Assembly (NCBI RefSeq): GCF_022376445.1
Contig: NW_025955140.1
Location: 1 to 64,000, forward strand
Reading direction: 5' to 3'
DNA: 64,000 bases
Source: Fomitopsis serialis
Lineage: Eukaryota; Basidiomycota; Agaricomycetes; Polyporales; Fomitopsidaceae
In this document: piece by piece, positions 1 through 10,907 of the stretch
Layout of the letters: the number at the start of each line of letters is the position of its first letter
Position numbering within the stretch: position 1 is the first letter of the stretch
The notes under the pieces: model-generated
The model's database searches: none
The model's input: only the letters and a program-made list of their open reading frames with translations
What the model was told of the DNA's origin: nothing
Translations under genes and position numbers: made by a program

Positions 1-327
1 GCGAGTAAAACAGCACCCGAGAAGGAAATTGGGTCGCCAAGACGGTATGCCAACAGAACGTTAGACGAACAGGACGGCGGGCAAACAAGACGACGCGAGG
101 GCAGGACGGTGGCACACGAGCAAGGCGGATGCATTCCCAGTGAGCCGACGCCTTGATTGAGCCAGCCGACGCTTCGAACTCACAAACAAGCCCGGCTGGT
201 CGATTCACACTATCAATTGGGATCACGAATCCCGATTACATTGCACCCAGGTAAGTACATTATGTCTACGTCGGCTGCACCATCCTCATCGTACAAGCCG
301 ACGCGTCGGCCGGCGTAGGCTACTCCC

Positions 328-1036
328 ATGACATTCCGCGAGACGGCACGTCGGCTACAGGATAGGCTTCGGGTGAAAAGGGCTGCATGGTGTGGGGACC
401 CTGCCCTTAGCACCAAGTCGGGGCTCCCGGTATACGCTCGCCGAATGCTCACGGCCGGTAAACGCTTTGATGCCTGTCTGGAAGCGGTCAAAGCGGGACC
501 ATCACTCAAGAAAAGCCTGCCAGCCTGGTATCACATAGGAGCCACGAAGGCTCTACGGAGACTGAACAATACGAAGATTAGCGACTGTCTCCGAGATAGA
601 CACGGTGTCACCTTGGTATCCGATCTCCTCAAAGCCACCAGGTCAACCTGCGGCGACCAGCCACCAGCGCACACGTCCCTCTGGGAGGATAATGATTGTC
701 GATGTCCGGAGTGTTCGGCGCTCCGAACACGGGGCTGTTTACACCCAGCGACATGTAGAATCGCCGCCTTCAGAATCCTCAGCGAGATCATCCCCAAGTG
801 GAATCCCCTCGTTCCACAGGTAGTGGACGGACTCACCCTTACTAGGAGGCGACAAGAGAAAAATGACGAGGCAGTCCTCAAGGATGGGGACCTCCTCACC
901 TTCAACCCGTCTGTAACATCAGCCGGCACCGTCTCGGAAACCTTCCGAGTATTTGTCGCCCAGAGCACGTTAACCTCTCCGCCTACGGTCAGACAACGCC
1001 CCGGCCGAGCGGTTGTAGAGGAGTCAGGCCATATAG
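328..1036 (+). mobile_element. 5' part of a truncated LINE (region between RT and RNase H)
   Basis: The + frame matches the segment that follows the reverse transcriptase core in Agaricomycete LINEs. It shows a 'LPAWYHIGATKALRRLNN' stretch, then a Cys cluster (CRCPEC...GCLHPATC) and 'LTRRRQEKND'. The RT catalytic core itself is absent, so the copy is 5'-truncated or its start lies outside the window. The frame runs to about position 1025 and is then interrupted by the TIR element; the RNase H and zinc-finger part resumes after about 4306. I recognise this from general familiarity with these elements, not from a search. Confidence 0.7.
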
Positions 1037-1088
1037 GCATATCTTTGTATGAAATCCCTGTGGTTAGCACAAAGGTATCATACATAAA
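1037..1088 (+). repeat. left terminal inverted repeat
   Basis: The segment starting near GGCATATCTTTGTATGA and including 'CCCTGTGGTTAGCACAAAGG' recurs in inverted orientation at 4255-4305 with a few mismatches. The core is itself bounded by TGTATGA/TCATACA, a short palindrome. Confidence 0.7.
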
Positions 1089-1479
1089 CAGCTGTACTTA
1101 CCAAGGCCTGTTCTCATACATGAGCTGCCGCTCGCTCATGTATGAGCGAGGCGCCGTCGGTCGTTACCTGTTATAGCAGTCGCGCCGGGGCAGCCCGGTG
1201 CCTTCGTCCACGGCGGGGCGGTACCACTGGCGCGCGATGCTCGGCTGCCCCATATGGACGTACATCGGGGTCAGCGCATCTGAGATCAGGTACGATCTCA
1301 GTCCCCTGCGCCGCCGCCCAGCCCGCTGCTTGGCGTCAGTTTCGGCTAAGCCCGGAAGCCCGCAACGAGCCGAGCGAGCGGCGAGCGCAGGGCGAGCGGT
1401 TCCGCCTGCTGTTTGCGACCTCCACCACCCCACGCCGGTGACCGACATCGTTACACCGCGTACAACGAGTTACGATAGC

Positions 1480-2325
1480 GAGCATGCAGGGCCAACGCCC
1501 CGCATGCAGATGCAGCCGACAAATGGACAGCTGGTGTGTCAGCGAAGAGCCAGCATCAAGGTGAGTGCAATCACATACGAGCGAGCGAGCTGACCGTGTC
1601 CACAGGACGCGGCGACGCGCAGCAAACGCGCGTCGACCGCGATTGCGCAGGGCCAATGCCCCGCGTGCAAACGCAGCCAACGGGCGGACCACGGGCACGG
1701 GCTAGAACGGGCGCGTGAGAAGGCAGGCGGGAAGGTGGACATAGACAGGCGAGAACGGGCGCGAGAGCAGGCAGGCAGGTACGTGGACGTAGATGAGCAG
1801 GCAGGTACGTGGACGTAGATGAGCAGGCAGGCAGGTGGTCGGGTGGGCGGGTGGACGGGCAGGTGGACGAGTAGGTAAGCGGACGGGTAGGAGAGCAGAC
1901 AGGCGGGCACGCTGGTAGGCGACAGCGCATGCCACTCACTGCGAGTGCGCTGGGCGCAGGCTGGCAAACGGACATGTAGGCGGGCGGGCAGGTATACGAG
2001 CAGCTACACGAGCGGGAGGGCGGATGGACGAGCAGGCCGGCGGACAAGCGGGTGCCAAGCGACTGAACGAGCGAGCGGATGGACGGGCGGACGAGCGGGC
2101 AAGTAGGCGAGTGATAAAACAGGTGAGCGGGACGGCAGGCGGACGAGCAGGTCAGTAGGAGAGTGGGTGGATTGGCGAGCGAGAGGGCAAGTGGGTAAGA
2201 GAGTGCGAGGGCGAGAGGACAGGCGAGTACAGAGCGCGGACCAGCAGCTCACGCACGGCGATCGCGAGCGTGCAGGGGCGAATTCCCAGCACGCAAGCAC
2301 AGCCAACGAACACAAGGTGGGCGCG
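1480..2325 (+). repeat. degenerate G-rich minisatellite with three ~48 bp unit copies
   Basis: The + strand is poor in T and rich in AGGCAGG, GAGCGGG and GACGGGC words, giving strong strand asymmetry. Three related ~48 bp units occur near 1487, 1647 and 2267. Each has the pattern GC(A)GGGCCAA-GCCCCGC-TGCA-ACGCAGCCAAC. Proline-rich open frames on the minus strand here are a by-product of this composition. Confidence 0.6.
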
Positions 2326-3095
2326 TGAGCGAAAAGTGGGTGACCGCGACGGTGGGCAGGGCCGGGGCGCACGCAGCACATATACTAGATCAGTCTGGGA
2401 TTTGCTTTGTTTAATTCGCAAACATCGCGTGTGCGTGCAATGTTCAACGTACAACGAACTGTAATGGCAGAATATAATATATATGTACAATGAATGTGTA
2501 CTCATCCGAGTCATCGAGTCCAGTATGTATCGCGCCGCAACACCCACTACGACTCGAGACTCGGCTGAGAACCAGTACAGTACACTATTGCACACGAGAA
2601 TATTGTACCACATCTCATCTGCTGTGGTATATGCCACTAAACATGTAATCAATCCCTATTCTAGCATACAATACATGCACACACGGTGCGGAAACGTCCC
2701 AATCACGAATCACAGGTATGTTGCAGGCCTAAGTAGGACCGTTAAACGCGTGCTGATTGGTCGAGAACAACCCGAGCACATCGGGGTTGCCAAACTTGGC
2801 GAGACAACAAACAGACACAAACGTTGAGTTTACGGGCGCCCGCAAGGCTACTGTAACTCTACTATCTCGCTTTCATGTTCGTCTCTGCACGGAAGACAAC
2901 GGTGGAGACTCTGAGACACATCCAGGAATGAATGCATCTAGGTAAGCTCATTTGGCCCGATTGTTTATGCATGCACCAATGCACTATCCATCCTAGACCG
3001 ACCCTCTCGTCAACAAGTATGTCGGACGGCGCAGCGACGAACGTGTCGAATGGCGCGTTAACCAGTAGGAACAGTGCGTCAGCAGGTACGAAGGG

Positions 3096-3534
3096 ATGCG
3101 CTCACTCGGGCAGAACCCGAAGGAGGCGGAGCTGCAAGACATGATCAACGAGGTCGATGTGGGCGCGAACGCCGAACGGCACGATCAACCCCGAGTTCCT
3201 CACAATGAAGGAGCGCAAGATGCGTGACACGGACAGCGAGGAGGAGATCAGGGGGGTGCTCAAGGTCTTCGACAAGGACGGCGGTGGCTACGTCTCTGCT
3301 GCGGGGCTCGGGCGCATTATGACTCACCGCGGTGAGTGCCCTCGTCTGCGTGGACAGGTGGCGGTGCTGATTGTGCGGGTGGTGCGCAGGCGAGTAACTG
3401 TCGGGCAACGAGGTCGACGAGATGATCCACGACGTGGATGTCGATGGGGACGGTCAAAGTGCGTCTTTGCCGTTCGATGCCCATTGCTTCTCTAACATCC
3501 ATGCCATCCTCCTGGTACCCACAGAGGTCGTGTA
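3096..3534 (+). pseudogene. broken calmodulin copy
   Basis: Translation gives [22 protein letters not shown], then after a frame break [31 protein letters not shown] and NEVDEMI with DVDVDGDGQ. These are calmodulin EF-hands 2 to 4. The EF-hand 2 loop is disrupted by a frameshift around 3160-3178. EF-hand 3 keeps D-x-D-x-G. A GT..AG intron-like segment follows position 3333, and another (GTGCGT...CCACAG) starts about 3459, so this is a DNA copy rather than a processed mRNA. The N-terminal EF-hand is missing. It sits inside the TIR element, suggesting capture from the host calmodulin locus, which is not in the window. Confidence 0.85.
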
Positions 3535-4254
3535 AGTACACTCGCCACTCATCATCCGCATTGCTACCATGCTGATCTGTCCAAGCAGATCGTTACCCAC
3601 TGCAATACCGTGCTCTACAGCGCGTTGCTGGGGACACTAGTGAGGAAGCCCGACATCGGGCCGGAAGAGACACCAAAGACTCGGATCCGTGCATAATGCC
3701 TCTGCGAGCGCTATAGTACTCGAATCCCCTTCGCAGCCTTAAGAACTACACGACCACTGAATGTATCAAGCCTGATCATTTGTCGGAACCTTAAACATAC
3801 CAAATTGGGACATGTTGCTTCATGAATTGGCTCGTCGTGTAGAGAGTAGTAGTAGCAATTGACATTGCAAAGAACAAATGTGAATCCTTTCAAGTGTATA
3901 TTGTGGAGTGCGACATATGGAGTGTGTATGTCATGGCGCGCGACATAGATTCTCGATACACAGACTATCATAATTCAGGCACCATGCTAAACGAGGCGCG
4001 GCTACTATATATGGAGCCGTACATAGCCAGATCGAGCGGATCGCGATTGCAATCACCCGATGCCCGTGACGGCACCCAAAGTGGACCAGCGCGCGACAGG
4101 TCCTATTTAGGGTATGGCCGCCGCAAGCTCCCGCCAGCGGTGGATGACCCGGCTGTCCCTGAAGGGCAGCTGCCCTTTCGGGTAGTGAGCAAGGCGCCGG
4201 CTGCATCTTCATGTATGAAGGTGCAGTCATCACTGCACTGTAACTACTGGGATC

Positions 4255-4305
4255 TATGTATGACCCCTTTGTGCTAACTACAGGGATTCATACATGGGTA
4301 TGCCA
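4255..4305 (-). repeat. right terminal inverted repeat
   Basis: Reverse complement of the left repeat at 1037-1088. The shared core is 'CCTTTGTGCTAACTACAGGG'. It also supplies the first codons of the open frame that continues into the LINE RNase H-like region. Confidence 0.7.
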
Positions 4306-5778
4306 GCATCTGGTGGAGGAGTCCGCTACGGCCCTTATCTTTAAGCCTACAAATGACATAGTCCTAGAAGATGCTACAGTGATGCGTAAAGAACACACCT
4401 GTGCGATCTTTTTCGGTGTTAGTGACGCCAGGAACGGACTGGTCAGCCAGACGAACAACACACCCGGAGAACACGCAGCACCAGGCGAGCTGACAGCGGC
4501 CTTATACGCCGTTGAACACACGCCCCTCGATGCCCCGCTATGCCTTCTGAGTACCAATAACGTACTCACCGATTTGATTTTCAAACGGGCCCCTATGTGG
4601 GAAACCCGGGGATGGATAGATATCCCACTCGCTGCACACTTGCGACCGCTCCTGAACCACCTTCGTCAGAGGTGTGCAGTCACCACCTTTGGGAAGGTGA
4701 CAGGCGAGGATACCTGGCAAGTCCTAGAACGAGCTCGACAGGAGGCCTCCACCTCGCCACCGCAGACCTTTCTCGTGTCCAGAGCCCCGACACGAGAGCT
4801 CGATCCACGCTTTGAGCTAACGGGAGCCAGGCTAGACTGCCTGACGCAGGCGCTCGCGTACAGCGGTATCATGGAACGGAAGCAAACAGCCTCCAGACGA
4901 GCCACAACTGCGAACCTGGAAATGGTACGACGCCACTTACCGGCAGACACCCCGATACCGAATGAACTAATCTGGGTGAGCACTCGGCATAGAGACTTCA
5001 CCCGGCCTTTCGCCGTGTTCCTGTGGAAAGTCATGCATGGAGGTCTCAAATGCGGGCCCTATTGGAGCAAGATCCCAGACTACGAATACCGGGCGCAGTG
5101 TGGTCACTGCGGTGCCCTGGAGACCATACAGCATATTCTTTTTGAATGCCAAGCCATAGGCCAGTCGCTTGTTTGGTCGAAGGTACGGACAGTCTGGGAG
5201 AAGAAAATACCCGCCCTGCCCTGGCCCGACTTGTCCATGGCATGGGTGCTCTCCCTCGGCCTAACAAAGTGGGAGACGGAAGCGGAACGCGGGCGCCCCG
5301 GAGCCACGAGGTTGTGGCGGATACTGGTGTCTGAGGCAGTCCACCTAATCTGGAAGCTGCGTTGTGAACGAGTGATAGGTCATGCCGGAGAAGACAGGTG
5401 GGAACACCGAACTGCGGGAGTGAGCAATAAGCTGCAATACGTGTTGAACGGCCGGCTGGCTTTAGACATCGAGTCCACACGGAGGAAATACGCAAATTCT
5501 GTGTCAAAACGAGACCTGATACACGCTACGTGGAATGGAGTACTGTGGGATGAACCTGCGCTCCCGGATGATTGGATGAATTATAAGGGTTTTTTAGTGG
5601 GTAGAACGCCGGCCTTACGAGTAGACCTCGAACCGGACTGATGAGCCCCACACTGGTTGTTCAACCGTGCGTAATATGGCATTTTTTACCCTGGACTGGC
5701 GACTACGGGGAGACCCGTACGCAGGCTGGATGCGCTGGGATGACCCATTGTCACCTGCAGCCATCCGTGATGGCCCTC

Positions 5779-5813
<35 letters not shown>
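4306..5813 (+). mobile_element. 3' part of the LINE: RNase H-like domain, zinc finger and poly(A)
   Basis: A 461-codon open frame (4256-5641) covers an RNase H-like region followed by a zf-RVT type CGHCG...HILFEC finger and the C-terminal domain. A ~34 bp A-tract (about 5780-5813) ends the element, as expected for target-primed reverse transcription. The fold is recognisable ('GELTAALYAVE', 'MWETRGWID'), but positions that normally carry catalytic acids are changed: the usual S-D-S is S-T-N and the VKGHSG-like block is VTGEDTW. The enzyme would be inactive. The element ends 23 bp before the stop codon of the convergent membrane-protein gene. Confidence 0.75.
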
Positions 5814-5815
<2 letters not shown>

Positions 5816-5836
5816 TATTACCAAACTTCCTCAAGC

Positions 5837-7327
5837 TCACATATATGCAGGTGGTGGCTCGCCCCGCCTGACACCGTCCGTCTCTTCCTTTAACTGCGCC
5901 ATCTCCGCTCGCAGTGTCGCCATCTCTCTCCTGAGCTCCTGCTCAACCTCCGCACCCGTGAGCCCAGGAGGTGCGGGCATGGCAGGAATAGACGGTCTGC
6001 CCTCTGTTGCGTGTGTGCCGCCTTGCGCCGTACTGTTGACAGCTGAGCGCAAGGTCGCGACTTGTTGTCGAAGTTCTGCCGCCTCGTGCTCCAGACGGTC
6101 ATAGTCTGACGAGGATGTGGACGGGGCGTGCTTCTCGTTGAGACGTCCACCGTCAAACGGATCGATAGACTCAGGAACGCTGAGGCCTACACCAGCAGCG
6201 CTTTTGTGCGATCCGAGTGATCCTCCCTGTGAGGTTGGGGAGAGGTCATCCAAGGAAACCACTGGCATGCCTCGAGGAATGCGATTCGAAGTTGCAACGA
6301 ATGGGTCAATCTCCTGGCTATTCCCTCCCTCCACGTATGGCGCCGTTCGCTTTCTACGGAAGTAGACCGCGAGGAGGACACAAATGGTAACGAAAGCAAG
6401 GCCGCCGATTACGCCGCCAGCAATTGCTCCGGCTGGTCCACCTGTTCTTAGATGAGAGAAGTCGACATAGCAGACTCAAAAATCACTTACTGTGGTGGGA
6501 CGTGTTGAGCTCTGCAGCAGCAGTTGGACTGCTCGACGTAGATGCGGTTTGGCTCACAGTCGTCACAGCTGTGACTAGACCTGTCGATCCCGAGCTCATA
6601 GTAGTTGACAAAACCGCGGTTTGGGTGGTCGAAGTCGTTGTGCTAGTGTTGCCATCGTCGAAGCTTCGCCGATGTGTTCAATCGCTGGTTCAAGAGGGCA
6701 ATGCAAAGGTAATGTGTACTCACGTGTACATGGCCCAGTCAAACAACAGGGCGGACGACTGGGATCCCTGCACCGTACTCATGACCAGCTTGTGCTCCGT
6801 ATTGCTGAGGCCCGTTTGACTGAAGACCGAAACATTGTATACGTATTGACTGGCGGACGCATCGGGTTCATGGGCATAACTGCCGGCCACTGCGCCGTCC
6901 AACTCGAAGGTAATATTGGTGAATGTTACGATGTCGGCCGCGCTGGCGCTGTTGACAATGATACAATACACCCAGATATCGGTTCCTGGACAGGCTGTTC
7001 AACCCCAGCTACAGGAAAATGGATGAAGCACGAACCAGTGAAGTCCAGCGTCACATAGGGTTGCGTAGGATCCGTAGCATTTGAAGTCGTATCGTGCCAT
7101 GTACCGTCAAATGCATCGCTCGCACTCGGATGAAGAGCACAGATAGAGCATTCTGGACCAAAGTTCCAGTTGCTCGAGTAACTTGGCTGGATACCGGTGG
7201 ATGAGTCGCCGTATTGATCATCGATCGTCCTGTTGATCTGACCAGCTAAGGCGTCCAGAGAGAGGAGCAAGGGGACAAAGAGGGCATACTGTGCGTGCAG
7301 GCAACTATGTAGGTATGGGGGAAACAT
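5837..7327 (-). CDS. single-pass membrane protein with Ser/Thr-rich stalk and cytoplasmic coiled coil
   Basis: Spliced exons 7036-7327, 6724-6985, 6491-6663 and 5837-6441 give 443 aa; all introns are GT-AG (50, 60 and 49 nt). Order: signal peptide (MFPPYLHSCLHAQ...), an extracellular beta-rich domain with 'DGTWHDTT' and 'IWVYCIIVNS', a Ser/Thr-rich stalk, one TM helix (AGAIAGGVIGGLAFV) followed by FRRKR, then an acidic tail with a heptad-like LRREMATLRAEMAQLKEE segment and a C-terminal PPPAYM. This domain order is common among uncharacterised Agaricomycete surface proteins; ligand and function are unknown. The start was chosen at the Met preceding the signal peptide. A LINE insertion lies immediately downstream. 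Confidence 0.85.
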
Positions 7328-8922
7328 CTGGTGTGGACGAGGGGCGAAGGAGCCGGTGTCAGTGGAGGATAACATATATATATGCCGCGCACTTGATCTC
7401 GCAGTCTATGTACTGCACATTGACAGTTGACAGCGAAGCTGATATTTCGCGGGCAGGGCTCCAACCATCAACACCAAGGGATAGAATCGCACTGGCGACA
7501 ATCCTGTTTGTCACTCACTGAGAAGGACAACGGCAATACGACACACAGAAGAATGCCGAGGCATTAGGGTGACCTTGAGTCACAGCCTGTTCAGACATGA
7601 CTGAAACACTGGCAAGTCTCGTCCAAGATTCAAGCAAAGCAAACAGGATTCGTGTGCCTGGCGACCCATCGGTGGCACTTGTACGGTGAGATGCTCACGC
7701 TGTACAGCCCCGTCTGTCAGCGGGATAACCCTGAACTATCTGACCGTCAAACTTACCTTCTGGCATTCACGTCACCTCCGCGTGGGTAGTTCGGGCGAGA
7801 ACAAAGCCCGTATAGACCTACAGAAGAGTCAATGTCCTCGCCCTAGTCACGATCGAGTGAATAGACAGAGTGGTGAAAGTAGAAGACGTGCAAGCATGTC
7901 GGCGAAGCCTCGGCTTGCATATTACAATTCAAACGCATGAAGAACTGCACCGTGCTTGAGAAGTTCATTTACTGTGATTGTCCGTGCTGCGCGGTATGCA
8001 ACATAAGCCTTCGTCTGGCAGGAGAGAACCCACTCAACTGACCTTAAGAGAGTCGTTCAAATGACACGTGCGCTGGCACTCTAGCCCATAGGTGAAAGTG
8101 TTCTGCAGGATAGGTGCTATGATCCAACTCATTTGCAGCGGAGGTTGTGTTCCGGACGGATTCGGCAGTGACGCGCAGGCCTGATATAAGTGCGCACGAT
8201 TACTATGCTCGAGGCAGCCTTGATAGTCGCGACGCACCGTCCCGCACACCACTGCAGGTCATCCTTTTGAATTGAGTGTCTTTCGGCGCGTCCGTGAATA
8301 TGAACCCCTCATGAGCGACGAGGACAGCTGCCAGCCCAATGCTAACGAAACGCGCCGGTGGCAACGCGAACGCGTTCTTTGCGCGTATTGACGCGTTTGA
8401 TTCGCGCGCGCGGCGCTAGTCGCAGTGACTGCAGTTCCCCCGACTGAATGTTCGATGGTATCTTTTGCCTCTCTGTCCATACGACAACTCTCCTCCTCCT
8501 CCTCCTTCTCAACATGTCTGTGCATGTCTGTGTACATTTGGGGATTAATTTGGGCAAATTGCGCGACTACTGGCGGTGGCGTAGTAAGCAATAGCCCCTT
8601 TTCCAGCATCGGCGACGGTAGCTGCACCATGCACCTCGTCTGCTCAACCATTGCTCTGAACCGTTAAGCTGGACACCCATGCACTTGCGCCTGTCATTTC
8701 AAGCAGCTTACGGAGCCATGTCTCTGGTGTAGCTTACGCGATGCATGACTGAGGCATCAAGAGCTCAAGTCGGCCGATGGAAGTTGGTACTAGGATGACT
8801 GACTGACGCATCTATTGAGATAGACTGGAGTAGCCAGGTACGAATATAAGAGCGTCGTCGATACGATGCAATCTCTGTCAACAGACCTCGCACCCAGCCA
8901 AAAAGCAGTCAATTTCACAGAC
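7328..8922. other. intergenic region with one doubtful small ORF
   Basis: No gene of a known family is visible. On the minus strand around 8034-8400 there is coding-like sequence: a hydrophobic VSIGLAAVLVAHE stretch and, in another frame, 'CLEHSNRAHLYQACASLP', ending at a possible GT donor near 8040. I could not join these into a convincing model. Confidence 0.3.
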
Positions 8923-10356
8923 ATGACAGGCAAGACGAACATCCTGCTCTTCGGTGCCACTGGTATTGCATTATCCCCCATTTTACTACTCGACGATCCC
9001 TGACACCATTACTACAGGATATATCGGAGGTACTCAATTGAGCCGCCTTCTGAAGCACCCGAAGGCATATACCTTCGAGATTGTTACGCCCGTACGCTCT
9101 CTCTCGAAGGCGAAAGTTCTCGAGAAGCTAGGCGCGAAACGCGAGGTAGCCTCTCTTAGCGAGCATGACACAATAGAGGCACTTGCCTTGCAAGCGGATG
9201 TCATTTTTAACCTCGTCAGTCGTAGTTTGCCGTTTGCAAACCCTGACTTGAACTAACGCACCGAATCCTGCACAGGCGAACGCGGACAACGTATCCGCCA
9301 TGAACGCGGTATTGAGAGGAATGCGAACAGCGCACGAGACCACTGGCCAGCTGCCTGTCCTCATCCACACTGTAAGTGTATCCAAAGCGTGCGCGTAGTG
9401 CTACATAGAACTGACAGCTAGTTCCAGTCCGGCACGGGCGAAATGATCGAGTTCGCGAATGGGGAATACGCCACTGAGACCGTCTATTCAGGCTTGAACA
9501 TCGAGCAGATGAAGTCAATCCCACCGGAAGCCCCCAATCGCAACGTCGACCTGGCTGTGATCGGTGCAGACGAGGAAGGTGCGATCAGTTTTCTATTCCT
9601 TGGGCGATGGCGTCGGAATTTACTGACGGTACTGCACAAGCTATGCGCGGACGTACCTCATCTCTCCGGGGATGGTGTACGGCATTGCATCGGCTCCCAT
9701 TCACGACGCCGGCATCGCGAAGCGGTTCTCCATCCAGATCCCGGGGCTCCTGAAGGCAGCCCTGGCCAGGAGGCGCGGCGGCATGGTCGGCCCTGGCAAG
9801 GCCGTCTGGCCACATGCTCATGTTGACGACGGTGCGTACCTGCGGTACTCCTCGCAGTTATGCTCACAAGTACTAACATGCCCACTCGCCTCTATAATGG
9901 CCGACATATACATCACGCTCTTCGATGCGACCTCCAAGAACCCACAGAGCGTCGGACACGGTTGGGAGGGCTACTACTTTGTTGAGAACGGGCACATCAC
10001 TTGGTACGAGATCGGCAAGGCCATTGGCCAGGCGCTCGTAGACCTCGGACTCGCGAAGGACGCTGAGCCTACGTCATTTACTAACGAAGAGCTCGAGAAC
10101 TACAGGGTATCGGTGGTACGTTCCCTGCTCCCCTTCTTCTCAGAGTGTTATCAACTGATCATCACGGGCACAGTCTACTGGCAGCGTCCTGAGTGGGACG
10201 ACGTGTCGCGCGGCCCGGGCGCGCTCAATCGGGTGGAAGCCCCAGAGCGCTGACGTGCTCGCGACAGTCAAGCCCGAGGTTGAGCTGCAGTGGAAGATGG
10301 CGCAGGAGAAAGGCGAGGTTGACTTCACATTTGAGAGGGGCCTTGCCGAGTTGTGA
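8923..10356 (+). CDS. NAD(P)-binding epimerase/NmrA-like protein, disrupted by one base
   Basis: Exons 8923-8962, 9018-9214, 9276-9371, 9428-9578, 9641-9831, 9898-10106 and 10174-10356. The N-terminus has the Rossmann dinucleotide motif GATGYIGG. Later blocks (SGTGEM, SPGMVYGIA, EGYYFVENGHITWYEI, ARARSIGWKP) match fungal nucleoside-sugar-epimerase-like proteins of the extended SDR class; the substrate is unknown. Two defects are visible. Frame is lost by one base at the junction 9578/9641, where GAAG should read GAAGG. The intron ending at 9897 has AA where AG is expected, although that 66 nt intron is open and in frame. Restoring one base gives a length divisible by three (355 aa). An in-frame upstream ATG at 8866 is an alternative start. 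It may be a recent pseudogene or an assembly error. Confidence 0.7.
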
Positions 10357-10907
10357 ACCAAACAGCGATGTCCATCGTGTAGAAGAGACTACTCATGCAG
10401 ATGCTGCCAATGAACTGCCCCTATTGTCTCTCAGTCTTGCCGTGACGCAGAGGTTCGCGCAGATGCTGAAAGCTTATCTCCAGTTGCCCTCTGCGCGCTC
10501 GTGTCTTCCCGTTGTTCGCGCTCTGATGGCCGTCCAACGAGGTTCTTCAATGGTACTGCCACGGTGCCAGTGTACCGCACTGGCATATCGGGCTACTCGT
10601 TCAATTTCTTGCAGTGGTCCACAGCGTGCAGGGAGGTTCAATGAATGCGTTGTCTGCGGTGTGTAATCTCTCCCGTCTCTTTGATTTACTGAGCTACATA
10701 GGATTTTAGCCCTCATGTACATAGTCCTGTGAGACGCGTCTGTGGCACTGATGCCGGCGCCCAAGCAAAACACGACCCACGTGACGACAGATAAGCGGCG
10801 CGCCGTCGCACCCGCCTTCGAGTCGTTCCTCGTTCCGCACCCTCGCGTGTGAACGAGTTCTGAATCGCCCCAGGCCTGGCGTCGGCGAACTTCACAGCCA
10901 GCGAGAC
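10357..10907. other. intergenic, nothing recognised
   Basis: Sequence between the epimerase-like gene and the carboxypeptidase. No coding signal beyond short shadow frames and no repeat seen. Confidence 0.5.

Larger units (their letters stand above)
1037..4305. mobile_element. TIR element inserted in the LINE, carrying a calmodulin fragment
   Basis: Both ends carry the same ~50 bp sequence in inverted orientation (1037-1088 and 4255-4305). The flanking LINE sequence has a near-identical 11-base word, GTRGAGGAGTC-like, at about 1014-1024 and 4312-4322. Both copies fall in the same V-E-E-S frame, as a target-site duplication would. Inside are a G-rich minisatellite and a broken calmodulin gene. 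No transposase was recognised, so it is probably non-autonomous. Long TIRs, a ~9-11 bp duplication and a captured host gene would fit a Pack-MULE-like element. That class assignment is inference. Confidence 0.55.

Noticed and set aside
1539..2652. Several overlapping Pro/Ser/Cys-rich minus-strand open frames
   Set aside because: They arise from the G-rich minisatellite; every frame on that strand stays open and none has a domain.
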